From: Cordilura impudica
Taxonomy: Eukaryota; Arthropoda; Insecta; Diptera; Scathophagidae
Reading direction: 5' to 3'
NCBI GenBank assembly: GCA_963682025.1
Contig: OY821518.1
Span: 229,318,848-229,382,847, forward strand
Length of the DNA: 64,000 bases
Below, piece after piece: positions 11,015 to 23,290 of this stretch; position 1 is the stretch's first letter; each line of letters starts with the position of its first letter. The notes beneath the pieces are model-generated. The model worked only from the letters and a program-made list of their open reading frames with translations. It did no database searches and was not told where the DNA came from. The position numbers and the translations under genes were made by a program.

Positions 11015-12073
11015 CGAGGACAGTCCCAGAACAACCGTACCTAACAAAGAAAACACAAATTTGTGGAAAAATTTTCATTATTTCTCAACATAATCTTCTC
11101 CTTTTAGCTCGCTACACTTTTCCCAACGATATTCAATAGCTTCGATACCCTGTTTATAGTAAGAAGTGTTTAGCTCCTTCTCTGTTTAGCTCCTTCATTG
11201 TTGACAAATCTTTTACCAACGAGCCATTTGTCAAGTTTGGCATTGGAAAATAATCCGAGGGATCTAAATCTGGCGAATAAGGTGCGTGATGAAGCAGTTC
11301 TAACTTAAATTCATGTATTTTGGCCATCGCGGTAGTGGATGTGACTTGATGAAACAACACTTTCTTTCTCGCCAAATGCGGCCTTTTTCCTTACTGTCAT
11401 CACTTAAATGTTGTAATAAGTTAGCATAGTATTCGCCGTTGATTGATTTTCCTTTTTGGAAATAATCAATAAAAAATTATTCCACGCGCATCCCAAAAAA
11501 CAGATGCCATAACCTTGCCTGCAGATCGAACTGTTTTCGCCTTCTTTGGACACGATTCTTCGATTTCAATCCACAGTTTTGACTGTTCCATGTCTCACCC
11601 ATCGTTACGAATCGATGCAAAAACTCGGCTTTATTGCTGTGAATCATCGCCAAACACTATTGGACATCTTAACGGCGCTGTTTGTGTGCTATTGTGAAGC
11701 AACGCTGCACCGATCATGCGGACGGCTTTCTCATCTCCAAATTTTCGGTCAATATGCGATGTATAACACTTTTTGAAATTTCTGTTAGCTCACGCACATT
11801 CAACCGAAAATCACTCAATACCATTTTGTGGATTTTGGCAGCTCGTACTGAATATTTTAAAGTCGTAAAAGAAGAAGCAGACTCCCCGGAGTAGATGTAT
11901 GTAGCTCGGTTTTTAAATTGTTTGGACTGAGACCTTTCAAATGAAAGTATTGAATTACATAACGAAGACTGTTTACTTTTGATGGCTCAAAAAAAAAACA
12001 CTAAACAACGTGGCGCCTTGAAACTACTGCCGCTATCTATACGTCAGGTCGGGTTGTTCTGTGACAGCTCTCG
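11015..12073 (-). mobile_element. Mariner element A (decayed)
   Basis: Terminal inverted repeats of about 30 bp (CGAGGACAGTCCCAGAACAA on the left; the right end reads ttgttctgtgacagctctcg) between TA dinucleotides at 11013-11014 and 12074-12075. The 1059-bp length fits a mariner with deletions. Minus-strand transposase remnants include VFWDARGII (about 11500), and HHAPYSPDLDPSDYF near 11270, the block with the last catalytic Asp of DD34D mariners. Frames are broken throughout. The same family as mariner C by its ends. Confidence 0.85.
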
Positions 12074-12223
12074 TACGCTGCAAGTTCTCAACGATGCTCC
12101 GCAAATACTCCACATTACTAAAATTGTCTAACCTAACCCATATTTGAATCGAAATAAAAGATCTCTGGATTTAAAACATCAATATCTCCTGTTTATAGCC
12201 AAAAAAAAAAAAAAAAAAACCTA

Positions 12224-13443
12224 CGAGGGCGGATCAATAAGTCCGTGACTTTTAGAATGAAACACGGTTTTTTTGCAGAAAAAAAAACTATTTTTCAACA
12301 TAATCTCCTGTTAGCTCAATACATTTTTGTATCCCTTCCAAAAAATAGAATTTTTCGAGGTCAATAAAATAGGCATTTGTTTGATCAATAATTTCATCGT
12401 TGGAGCTAAATCTCTTTCCACCGAGCCATTTCTTTATGTTTGGAAATATGGCGGATAAGGTACCAATTCGTAGCCCAATTCATGGAATTTTGCCATTGAG
12501 ACTGCACACGTGTGCACCCGTGCATTATCTTGATGAAAAATAACTTTTTTCTTGGCCATATGGGATTGTTTTTTTTTAATCCTCGTTAAATCGGTCTAAT
12601 AAGTTGGCATAATATTTGCCGTTTATTGTTTTTCCATTTTGAAGGTAATCGATGTGGATTAAACCGCGTGTATCCCAAAAAACTGTTGCCAACACCTTAT
12701 TGGCCGACAAACTTACCTTGGCCTTCTACGGAGCCGGTTCATCCGGAGAAACACATTGCTTGGTCTCCGGAGTGTTGTAATGGATCCATGTTTCATCCAC
12801 AGTTAAGCGCCGCAAAATCTCATTCGAATTGCGGTTAAACAACTCCAAACAATCCTTTGAAGTCGTCACACGATTACGTTTATGGTCAATTGAGAGCAAA
12901 CGCGACACCCATCTTGCAGACAGCTTTCTTAAACCCAATTGATCATTTAAAAGCGAAACCACACTGCCATATGGAATGCCTATGGCATCAACAATCTCAC
13001 GCACTTTTACTCTTCGATCGGCCAACACCATATCGTGGATTTTTTCGATATTTTCGGGTGTATTGACCTCATTTGGCCGACCAAAACGTTCAGCTTCATT
13101 TGTATTTGTGCGACCACAACGAAAGTCAGTAAACCACTTTTTTATTATTGAAATCGATGGTGAAGAGTCCCCATAGTGTTCATCAAGCTTTTCCTTGGTT
13201 TGATTGACGTTTTTTTTTCGCAAAAAATAATGTTTAATGAGCACTCGAAATTCACATTTTCCATTAAAAAAAAAAACACGAAGTTGTATGTTTTGAACAG
13301 CTGTTAAACGCAAAGTTGATCACGTAACTTGCTCAAACTTTTACAATAGTCTATTAACAGGTGGTACTTGATGGGAGCAGTGTTGCATTTCATATAACTA
13401 CGAGGGAAGTTCGAAAAGTCACGGAATTATTGTTCCGCTCTCG
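12224..13443 (-). mobile_element. Mariner element B (nearly full length, inactive)
   Basis: Ends CGAGGGCGGATCAATAAGTC on the left and the imperfect complement on the right (gtcacggaattattgttccgctctcg), with TA at 12222-12223 and 13444-13445. The transposase N-terminal two-thirds is open on the minus strand (13313-12726, 195 codons). It has a helix-turn-helix region (KHYFLRKKNVNQTKEKL...IIKKWFTDFRCGRT), a second DNA-binding region, and the first catalytic motif VDETWIHYNTPETKQ. A stop follows at about 12726. The C-terminal part (FWDTRGLIHIDYLQNGKTIN down to about 12430) is shifted and the HQDNARPH-type motif is degraded, so it cannot be active. Confidence 0.88.
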
Positions 13444-13559
13444 TATACATTTCAATCTTTAAAATTTAGTAATTTGTAATCTGTTTTTAAGGTTATTAGG
13501 CAACTTATAAAAATATTGAATTATTTTCCCTGAAAGAAGGCAGAATAAATGGAACTTTT

Positions 13560-14520
13560 CAAAAACAGACATTGAATAACAATTTGATCATTTATGGTAC
13601 TCAATATTCCATTCGTTGATAACGGGTGAAGACAAAAAAATTAGAATATTTTTAAGCTACTATAATTTGAAATATATCTCATCGTATTAGTAGGAGTTGA
13701 TTTTTATTGTTACCATGGATACCTAAGTTATTTGCGTAATGGTCACTAGTTTTCATTAAAAAGCCTTCGAAGCCGGCGAGCGTGTTGTAAAATTTTACAA
13801 TGAATCATTTTAAACGAGAAGTTGTTCCAAAAATTACAGAAAGACTATGGAAGTGTAAGGAAAATGTGGAAGCGGAATGATTCCAGTAATAATGACTAAA
13901 AAGGCTCTATCTGAGCTTTAACATAAATTTTACAATACGGATGACATAAGTTAATGTAACGCAGCTCCTGAGATGAAATCAAAGTTATATCTGCAAAACA
14001 TTGAAAGAACTTCAAATAAAGGATCGAAAAAAATACGGACCGCAATAAAATCGCAATGTCGATAGATGCTTCGAAATCATGGCCAAAAATCATACCTTTT
14101 GGGTGATGAGATTTATATTCCACTTAGCAAGCTTCAAGTTCCTGGAAATGATCGAGTTTACTCAAATGACATTTCTAAATGTAATTCCACTGTGAAACTA
14201 AATTGCAAGCATAGATTAGAACTAAAGGTTATTTTCTACAATTCAATATACGAAAAAAGAAATTCGAAGCCTTGGTTCAAACCAAATGGACTTCACACCA
14301 AGAAGTATATCACAAGGAACGTTTGGCAAAAATTTTAATTCCTTTCCTGAGACAGCATCGCTATAGTAACAATTATGACTTCTGACTTGATAAGGCATCG
14401 TCTCATTTCGCCATAAAGACGGAGGATTTCCTTAATAAAAAAGTGAATTGTGTATCAAAAGACCGAAATCCAACAATCGGAGATTTTTTTAAAATTTAAG
14501 TTCGTTCAAGATCTCGAAGA
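13560..14520 (+). pseudogene. DD37E-type (ITmD37E/IS630-Tc1-mariner) transposase fossil
   Basis: Plus-strand degenerate frames include LGDEIYIPLSKLQVPGND (from about 14100), which resembles the DDETYVK..LPG block of DD37E-type transposases. Then come LIPFLRQHRYSNNYDF (14337 on) and LDKASSHFAIKTEDFLNKKV and KDRNP, resembling the DLASCHY...NPPNCP region. Many stops. Boundaries are uncertain and no terminal repeats were identified. Confidence 0.5.
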
Positions 14521-14789
14521 AAAATAATTCGTTATGTATACGTAAAATAGACTAAAACACTGTCCAAATGTTCTACAGAGGTATCCCAACAAAACTGCAC
14601 TGTACGGCTGATCAAGGAACTTCTTCAATTATTGTCGTTTTTAAAATAGTCCTAATTTTTTTGTCATCACTCGTTATTTGGTTTGCCGACATCAATTTAT
14701 CAATCAGCTTTAATAAATTAAATATTCATATACATATAAAGGACCTTATTAATCTTTAATGCAAGTTCTTCCAAATGCATACTTAATTT

Positions 14790-14895
14790 ACACCTGGGTA
14801 GAATTGACGATTTGTTGAAAAAAATACTCCACAAAAAGTGAGTAAAAAAAATCGCTAAGGATATTTTCGAGATATGGCGATTTGAGTGATTTTTT
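14790..14895 (+). repeat. Dispersed repeat, left member of an inverted pair
   Basis: The phrases 'cctggg.agaattgacgattt', 'gaaaaaaatactccacaa' and 'gatatggcgatttgagtgat' match the reverse complement of 19835-19975, with a ~35-bp gap. The two copies face each other across the satellite element. Confidence 0.65.
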
Positions 14896-15544
14896 CGCAA
14901 ATTTTTGAAATTTTTTTTTTTTTTTGATAACAAAAAACTTGGTCTTGGAAGTATTCAATAAACCCTATTGAAAGAAAGAAAACAAATCGTTGCAGCGTAT
15001 TTCGAGTAACGGCTTTTTTATTTGATATTTTTGTATTTTTAATTGTTTTTTCATTTCATTATACCCTCCACACGTCAGTGGCAGAGGGTAACGCATCGAA
15101 CAACTAATTTCCGACCCCATAAAGTATATGTATTCTTGATCCTTATCACAGCTCGAGTCGATATAGCGATGTCCGTTTGTCTGTTGAAATCACGCTCATT
15201 CACAAAAAAAGCCATCTAACTGGATAAGGCTTCAATAATATCATTTGCCATAATTCCCAGCAGGTTGGTATTGAAAATTGGCTAAATCGGGCATCATCGT
15301 GATAAGATACGAGCAAAAATATGTAGATACCTCTAAAAAAAACATAAAACCCAGTGTGTTTGTTGTAACAGTTTAGTGGTTGAACATTATTATTGTACAA
15401 CAACATAAAAAATGTCACAAAAAACATTATGCATATACATATATTAACAATACCAAGAACACAATAACATAGCTCATGTGAGTAGTATTGCCACATATTT
15501 TTTTTATCGTCATCACGTTATAATAAAAAAAATCGCCAATATGA

Positions 15545-15570
15545 AAGAAAAAATTAAAACTAAAAATGAA

Positions 15571-15603
<33 letters not shown>

Positions 15604-15623
15604 AAAATGGAAAATGAAAAACA
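15545..15623 (+). repeat. Degenerate AAAATGG-type heptamers at the left satellite edge
   Basis: A short run of aaaatgg/aaaatga units that leads into the homogeneous AAAATGT block. The units resemble those of the central block at 17480-18724. Confidence 0.7.
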
Positions 15624-17412
15624 GAAAATGTAAAATGTAAAATGTAAAATGTAAAATGTAAAATGTAAAATGTAAAATGTAAAATGTAAAATGTAAAATG
15701 TAAAATGTAAAATGTAAAATGTAAAATGTAAAATGTAAAATGTAAAATGTAAAATGTAAAATGTAAAATGTAAAATGTAAAATGTAAAATGTAAAATGTA
15801 AAATGTAAAATGTAAAATGTAAAATGTAAAATGTAAAATGTAAAATGTAAAATGTAAAATGTAAAATGTAAAATGTAAAATGTAAAATGTAAAATGTAAA
15901 ATGTAAAATGTAAAATGTAAAATGTAAAATGTAAAATGTAAAATGTAAAATGTAAAATGTAAAATGTAAAATGTAAAATGTAAAATGTAAAATGTAAAAT
16001 GTAAAATGTAAAATGTAAAATGTAAAATGTAAAATGTAAAATGTAAAATGTAAAATGTAAAATGTAAAATGTAAAATGTAAAATGTAAAATGTAAAATGT
16101 AAAATGTAAAATGTAAAATGTAAAATGTAAAATGTAAAATGTAAAATGTAAAATGTAAAATGTAAAATGTAAAATGTAAAATGTAAAATGTAAAATGTAA
16201 AATGTAAAATGTAAAATGTAAAATGTAAAATGTAAAATGTAAAATGTAAAATGTAAAATGTAAAATGTAAAATGTAAAATGTAAAATGTAAAATGTAAAA
16301 TGTAAAATGTAAAATGTAAAATGTAAAATGTAAAATGTAAAATGTAAAATGTAAAATGTAAAATGTAAAATGTAAAATGTAAAATGTAAAATGTAAAATG
16401 TAAAATGTAAAATGTAAAATGTAAAATGTAAAATGTAAAATGTAAAATGTAAAATGTAAAATGTAAAATGTAAAATGTAAAATGTAAAATGTAAAATGTA
16501 AAATGTAAAATGTAAAATGTAAAATGTAAAATGTAAAATGTAAAATGTAAAATGTAAAATGTAAAATGTAAAATGTAAAATGTAAAATGTAAAATGTAAA
16601 ATGTAAAATGTAAAATGTAAAATGTAAAATGTAAAATGTAAAATGTAAAATGTAAAATGTAAAATGTAAAATGTAAAATGTAAAATGTAAAATGTAAAAT
16701 GTAAAATGTAAAATGTAAAATGTAAAATGTAAAATGTAAAATGTAAAATGTAAAATGTAAAATGTAAAATGTAAAATGTAAAATGTAAAATGTAAAATGT
16801 AAAATGTAAAATGTAAAATGTAAAATGTAAAATGTAAAATGTAAAATGTAAAATGTAAAATGTAAAATGTAAAATGTAAAATGTAAAATGTAAAATGTAA
16901 AATGTAAAATGTAAAATGTAAAATGTAAAATGTAAAATGTAAAATGTAAAATGTAAAATGTAAAATGTAAAATGTAAAATGTAAAATGTAAAATGTAAAA
17001 TGTAAAATGTAAAATGTAAAATGTAAAATGTAAAATGTAAAATGTAAAATGTAAAATGTAAAATGTAAAATGTAAAATGTAAAATGTAAAATGTAAAATG
17101 TAAAATGTAAAATGTAAAATGTAAAATGTAAAATGTAAAATGTAAAATGTAAAATGTAAAATGTAAAATGTAAAATGTAAAATGTAAAATGTAAAATGTA
17201 AAATGTAAAATGTAAAATGTAAAATGTAAAATGTAAAATGTAAAATGTAAAATGTAAAATGTAAAATGTAAAATGTAAAATGTAAAATGTAAAATGTAAA
17301 ATGTAAAATGTAAAATGTAAAATGTAAAATGTAAAATGTAAAATGTAAAATGTAAAATGTAAAATGTAAAATGTAAAATGTAAAATGTAAAATGTAAAAT
17401 GTAAAATGTAAA
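15624..17412 (+). repeat. Homogeneous (AAAATGT)n array, about 255 copies
   Basis: Period of exactly 7 bp with essentially no variants over about 1.79 kb. Such homogeneity implies recent expansion or strong homogenisation. Array length in an assembly can be wrong. Confidence 0.95.
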
Positions 17413-17933
17413 ATTTAAAATGTAAAATGTAAAATGTAAAATTTAAAATGTAAAATGTAAAATGTAAAATGTTAAATGTAAAATGGAAATTGAAAAAAGA
17501 AAATTGAAAAATAAAAAATTAAAAATGGAAAATGAAAAATGGAAAATAGAAAATGGAAAATGTAAAACGGAAAATGGAAAATGAAAAATGTAAAATAGAA
17601 AATGAAAAATGGAGAATGAAAAATGAAAATGAAAATTGAAAAGTGAAAAATGAAAATTGAAAATTGAAAAATGAAAAATGGAAAATGAAAATTGAAAGAC
17701 GAAAAATGGAAAATGGTAAGTGGAAAATGGAAAACGAGAACTGAAATATGAAAAATGGAAAATGGAAAATGAAAATTGCAAAATGAAAAATGGAAAAAGA
17801 AAATTGAAAAATGAAAAATGGAAAATGCAAAACGGAAAATGGAGAATGAAATTGAAAAATGAAAAATGAAAATTGAAAAATGACAAATGGAAAATGGAAA
17901 TTGAAAATTTAAAAATTAAAAGTGAAAAATGGG

Positions 17934-17964
<31 letters not shown>

Positions 17965-18724
17965 TGAAAAATGAAAAATGAAAAATGAAAATTGAAAAAT
18001 TAAAAATGGAAAATGAAAAATGGAAAATGAAATATGAAAAATGTAAATTGTAAAATGAAAATTGAAAAATGGAAAATGGAAAATGAAAATTAAAACATGG
18101 AAAATGGAAAATGAGAATTGAAAAATGGAAAATGGAAAATTGAAAAATGAAGAATGGAAAATGAAAATTGAAAAATGGAAAATCAAAAACGAGAAATGAA
18201 AACTGAAAAATGAAAAACGGAAAATGAAAAATGGAAAATGAAAAATGGAAAATGAAAACTGAAAAATGAAAAATTAAAAATGAAAATTGAAAAATGGAAA
18301 AAGAAAAATGAAAATTGAAAAATTAAAAATGGAAATTGGAAAATGAAAAATGGAAAATGGAACATGAAAATTGAAAAATGAAAAATGAAAAATTAAAAAT
18401 GGAAAACGCAAAATGGAAAATGAAAATTGAAAAATGGAAAATGAAAAATTGAAAATGAAAATTGTAAAATTAAAAATTGAAAATGAAAAATGGAAAATGA
18501 AAATTGAAAATTGGAAAATGCAAAATGGAAAATTAAAAATTGAAAGTGGAAAACGGAAAATGAAAATTGAAAAATGGAAAATTCAAAATGAAAATTGAAA
18601 AATGGAAAATAAAAATTGAATATTGAAAAATGAAAAATTGAAAATGGAAAATGAAAATTGAAAAATTAAAAATGGAAATTGGAAAATGAAAATTGAAAAA
18701 TGAATAATGAAAAATGGAAAACAC
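17413..18724 (+). repeat. Heterogeneous heptamer array (AAAATGG/AAAATGA/AAAATTG)
   Basis: Same 7-bp period, but units vary at positions 5-7, with occasional 1-2 bp slips. Read on the minus strand it yields long Phe/Ser/Ile/His-rich frames (for example 18186-17443). Those are artefacts of a 7-bp repeat free of stop codons, not a protein. Confidence 0.9.
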
Positions 18725-19190
18725 GAAAATTAAATATTAAAAATTAAAAATTAAAAAATTAAAAATTAAAAATTAAAAATTAAAAATTGAAAATTAAAAA
18801 CTAAAAATTAAAAATTAAAAATTAAAAATTAAAAATTAAAAATTAAAAATTAAAAATTAAAAATTAAAAATTAAAAATTAAAAATTAAAAATTAAAAATT
18901 AAAAATTAAAAATTAAAAATTAAAAATTAAAAATTAAAAATTAAAAATTAAAAATTAAAAATTAAAAATTAAAAATTAAAAATTAAAAATTAAAAATTAA
19001 AAATTAAAAATTAAAAATTAAAAATTAAAAATTAAAAATTAAAAATTAAAAATTAAAAATTAAAAATTAAAAATTAAAAATTAAAAATTAAAAATTAAAA
19101 ATTAAAAATTAAAAATTAAAAATTAAAAATTAAAAATTAAAAATTAAAAATTAAAAATTAAAAATTAAAAATTAAAAATTAAAAATTAAC
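18725..19190 (+). repeat. Homogeneous (TTAAAAA)n array, about 66 copies
   Basis: A third block of the same 7-bp period, with unit ttaaaaa and only a few variants near its left edge. It abuts 'cactcttacttg'. Confidence 0.93.
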
Positions 19191-19202
19191 ACTCTTACTT
19201 GT

Positions 19203-21395
19203 TTTTAATTGTTTTTTTTTTTTTTAATTATATGTATAGTATTCCTTTTTAATTTTATATATTATACTATTTAAATTAATAATAAATAAACTATAAATTT
19301 AATTATATTAAATATATGTATAGCGAATTGTGTTCACAACCAGTTTTTTCAATCTGATCCATGTTGTCTTGAAATCTGAGAGCAACAGTCCCAAACTGAA
19401 ATTGGTTTCAGAAGAAAATACAAGTACATGAAAGTCTGTGAAAGCCTACAACGTTTGTGTGACTTTTGAACTTTTTAATGTTAGTAGTAAGTAGGCGTGT
19501 CACCACCCACACTAATAATAAATAATTTATTGTTTTTATTTAATAAAATAAATATTTTATTATTTTTATTTATTATTAATTTAAATGTAAAATGAGTTAG
19601 AAAAAAAAAACAAAAAAGGCATATATAATTAAAAATTAATAAAAAAAAAAAAAAAAAAAACAACAAAAAAAAAAAAAAAAAACAAAATAAAAAAAAAAAA
19701 ACAAAATAAAAAAAAAAACTATCTTTTTTTTCTTTATTTTTCCTTTCATATGGTTTATTAATTATCAAAAAAAAAATATATATAAAAAAAATAAAAAAGA
19801 TAACAAAAATAAAAAATATCCACTAAGTCTTCGCGAAAAATCACTCAGATCGCCATATCTCAAAATACCCTTACGATTTTTTTTTTGAAATCGTGATTTA
19901 GTGCTACAAACCCTATACTCACTTCTTGTGAACTATTTTTTTCAGTAGTTCGTCAATTCCGCCCAGGAGCCTAATTTTCTCATTCGTGATCGAATAATCG
20001 AAATTTATGTCGATAGTGTAAATATTTCTAATTTCCTTAATCGAGAATCAAAATCTCTAAATCTAATAAAGACCTTGTTCTTCTTTGTAAATTATTCAAT
20101 CGTTATGTTTTTCCATAAAGCTATCAAGAATCTCCTTCTCTGGGTAAAGTTTAGTTTTGTTTATTTTTTTTTACCTAAAATTACTAAAATTTGTATTTTT
20201 CCAAATATATTTTGCACTATTTTCTTTTGTTTTTCATTTTATTGGCGAAAAAGTTCCTTTCGCTTGCTATTTTGCTGAGTTATATTTCGTAAGGTTGCAT
20301 TCGAACAATTACACGTTATTGAATCCAGAATCAGAAATTACTTCACATATTATTCGTTATCGTATAAGAAAATCCCAAAAGTGCAAAAATTCGCACATTC
20401 GAATAAAAATACGTTCGCTTACGACTGCGAGAATAAGGCCCCAGATGTGAATTCAAACATACGTACATATATTACATACATATATACATATATATATTTC
20501 TAAATATATTAATATTTTGGAATTTAATCGCTTTGCAATTAAAACATTACAAATTCTAAGAACAATCTATAATCTGCACGGAACTATAATATTTTATTAT
20601 TATTTGTATATATAAATAATCTTCACCCTAAATCTTTTAAGTTTTTATATTTTCTCACTCTAAAAATGGTAATTTGGAAGCACTTATTTTGTAATCAGTT
20701 CTGAATTTTTTTGATTCGTGTATTAAACGACTCGTAAAGCATATTTTCCTACATATATTTAAATTTTCAAATTGGCGATCATAGCCAGAGGAAATCGCAA
20801 GTTTAGTTTTTATTATTGTAACATGAAAATAGCAAAAGAAATAAATAATAAATCCCAGCATTGATTAAAGTATATAGATTTGATCTTGAGCCAGAAAATA
20901 TGATTTTTTTTATTTTCATATTTTCATATTGGAAAATAGAAAATGCATAACAAATCACTTTAAAATTACACTAAGCAACAAAAAATGTTTGCATTTTAAG
21001 TGCGACTATTTTGTTTATGTATTGTTGGCTGCTAACCATGAAAATCGCAATAAAAAATTTATGAATACGTTTTACTTTTCGGAAGTGGTATCACTATTTA
21101 GATTATATCTCGAGTTAGAAAGAAGCAATCTGGTATGAATATATAGATAATTATATTCACACAAATCACAAATCATGCAAAATTTCTTCTCAAATAAAAC
21201 GAAAAAATGGACAGAAATATGAAATAAAAATTGCTTTTACGAAAAAAAATTCAAATTTGAAAAATGCAGAAAAATTGGGAAAAATCTAAATCGAAAACGT
21301 CAAGTATTTTATTTTTCTCGCTCATATCCGCACCTCTGCAAATAACAAGATATTATAAAAGTAAATCTATGGATACAGGCCAATATTATTGGAAA
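19203..21395. other. AT-rich intron sequence with A/T homopolymer tracts
   Basis: Contains poly-A/poly-T stretches at 19630-19720 and, at 19835-19975, the inverted partner of the repeat at 14790-14895. The frames at 20075-20450 and 20929-21138 have no recognisable domain. No exon signals compatible with NPC1 phase were noticed. Confidence 0.5.
19835..19975 (-). repeat. Dispersed repeat, right member of an inverted pair
   Basis: Reverse complement matches 14790-14895 at roughly 80% by eye over about 105 bp, interrupted by about 35 extra bases here. Confidence 0.65.
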
Positions 21396-22180
21396 TTTTT
21401 ATACCCTATACCACTATGTGGTTTGGGTATAATGACTGCTGTTTGTAACAACCAAAAATATTGACCTACACCCATCTTTAATTATACCGATCGAATCAGA
21501 ATCACTATGTGATTCGATTTAACGATGTCCGTCCGTCCGTCCGTCCGTCCGTCTGTGTGTCCATGTAAAGCTTGTAATCAAACTGCAGGTCGCAAATATG
21601 AATACATTTTTATGAAATTTGGTATTTGATCTTTTATCGGCCATGGGATGAACGCTATTAAAATTGGTGAGAATCGGTCCATGTTCAGACCTAGCCCCCA
21701 TACAAATGACCCCTATGAAATCAACATATATTGCCATAAGATCCAAATTATCATACAATTCTTAGTCAAATTGGGTTTGTATGTATATATTACATCCATT
21801 AATTAGTAGTCCAAAAACTATCCCTATTGGACAACTCGTAGTCATAGGCCCCATATAGAGCTGCCTCCCGATCTTCACTTAAATCTATCAAAAAACAAAA
21901 ATATTGCACTGATGCTTCACAAATTTTGTTTGTATATATTTTTGTATTTTTATCAAATATGGTCAGGATCGGTCCATTTTTGGAACTAGTCCCCATATAG
22001 ACATAGCATCCGATGTGAACTTTTTCATATCTGCAGCCAAAAAAAATAAAAATGCCACTCAAATTTGGTTTATTCTTATTTTCTATATCCAATTAGTTGG
22101 GCCTAAGAGATAGGGTCACTAAACGCATGGTATAGGGTATCGTATAGTCGGTCTATACCGACTATAATTTTCTTACTTAT
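21396..22180 (+). repeat. REP1 interspersed repeat, copy 3 (near complete)
   Basis: Starts 'ataccctataccactatgtg' and runs through the (gtcc)n tract, 'catgtaaagcttgtaatcaaactgc', 'gaatcggtccatgttcagac', and paired blocks of 'tagtccccatatag'. Ends with the stem-loop 'agtcggtctataccgact' and 'ataattttcttactt'. Best copy for defining the family. Confidence 0.85.
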
Positions 22181-22254
22181 TAATTTTATACAGTATTTCA
22201 AAATAATATATTTTGATGAAATTTGTTAGATTTATTTTTATTAGCCATATGATA

Positions 22255-23290
22255 CGAAGCGGTCCCAGAACAATCCGATCTGGCAAAGAAAGCAACCTAT
22301 TTTAGGGGGAAACTTTCTTTATTTCTCAAAATAATTCAATAATAATTATTTTTAGCTCGATACTTTTCCCAGCGATGTTCAATTGCTTTGATACCCAGTT
22401 TATAGTAACAACTATCTAGCTTCCTTTTACCACCCAGCCATTTTTTCAAGTTTGGATATAGAAAATAATCGGAAAAAACAAAATTTGGCGAATAAGGCGC
22501 GTGATGAAGCAAATTCGAACTTTAATTCATGCATTTTGGCGATCGCCATCTACATTTTGAAGATGATCAATAAAAATTATACCATGCACATCCCAAAAAT
22601 AGACGTCATAACCTTCGCCTTCTTTGGACAAGAATTTCCCATTTCAGTTCATTGTTTTGACTGTTCCTTTGTTTCAGGTGTGAAGTAGTGGACCCATGTA
22701 TCATCCGTGGTTAAGAATCGACGCAAAAACTGTGCTTTATTGCGGTGGAATTTCGGCAAACGCTATTGAAACATCTTCACTACGCTGTGGTTGTTGTATT
22801 GTGAGCAAACGTAGCTTTCTCAATTCCAAATTTTCATTCAATATGTGATGTATAGCGCTTCTTGAAATGTCTTATCATTTCAGCTAGCTCACGCACCTTC
22901 AGCCTACGATCATTCAATACCGTTTTGTGGCGTGACTACCTCAATTAGACAACCACTATGGTGTTCATCTTGGCTGCTCATACGGCTCCGTTTAAAGTCT
23001 GCCACCAAATATTTTATAGTCGTAAACGAATGAGCAGACTCTCGCAGAGTAGAATCTAGTTTGGCTTTAATATTGGTTTGACTGAGACGTTCCAAATAAA
23101 AGTTGTGAATTACATAATGGTGACCAATTGTATCCATGTTTACAAATTCACTGAGATCGCTTACTTTTGATTGCTCAAAAAAAAAAAACTAAACACCTTG
23201 AAAATTAATGCATATGTTTTATAAGTAATTTTTTTCAAACTACTGCCGCCATCTATACTTCAGGTCGGTTAGTTCGCCCTCCTGTTTGAA
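22255..23290 (-). mobile_element. Mariner element C (heavily decayed)
   Basis: The left end 'cgaagcggtcccagaacaat' resembles mariner A's terminus, and the right end near 'caggtcggttagttcg' is a degraded complement. Minus-strand debris parallels mariner A (for example the counterparts of 'aaataatcggaaaaaacaaa' and 'gaataaggcgcgtgatgaag'). No intact catalytic block. Boundaries are approximate. Confidence 0.7.

Larger units (their letters stand above)
15059..19202. mobile_element. Interspersed element carrying an expanded heptamer satellite
   Basis: The left end has 'taccctccacacgtcagtgg' followed by 'agagggta' (a short palindrome), then 'accccataaagtatatgtat' and 'cgatgtccgtttgtctgttg', a pattern typical of a dispersed non-coding element family in muscoid flies. 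The likely right end is 'cactcttacttg' at 19191-19202, similar to the REP1 3' end. The middle (15545-19190) is satellite. Joining the two ends into one element is inference. Confidence 0.45.

Noticed and set aside
17443..18724. Long minus-strand frames rich in Phe, Ser, Ile and His
   Set aside because: They come from a 7-bp satellite that happens to lack stops in several frames. The same residues in every frame and no start context mean no protein.
15545..19190. Possible CRISPR-like or telomere array
   Set aside because: Units are contiguous 7-mers without spacers, and the sequence is not TTAGG. The context is an intron of a fly gene.
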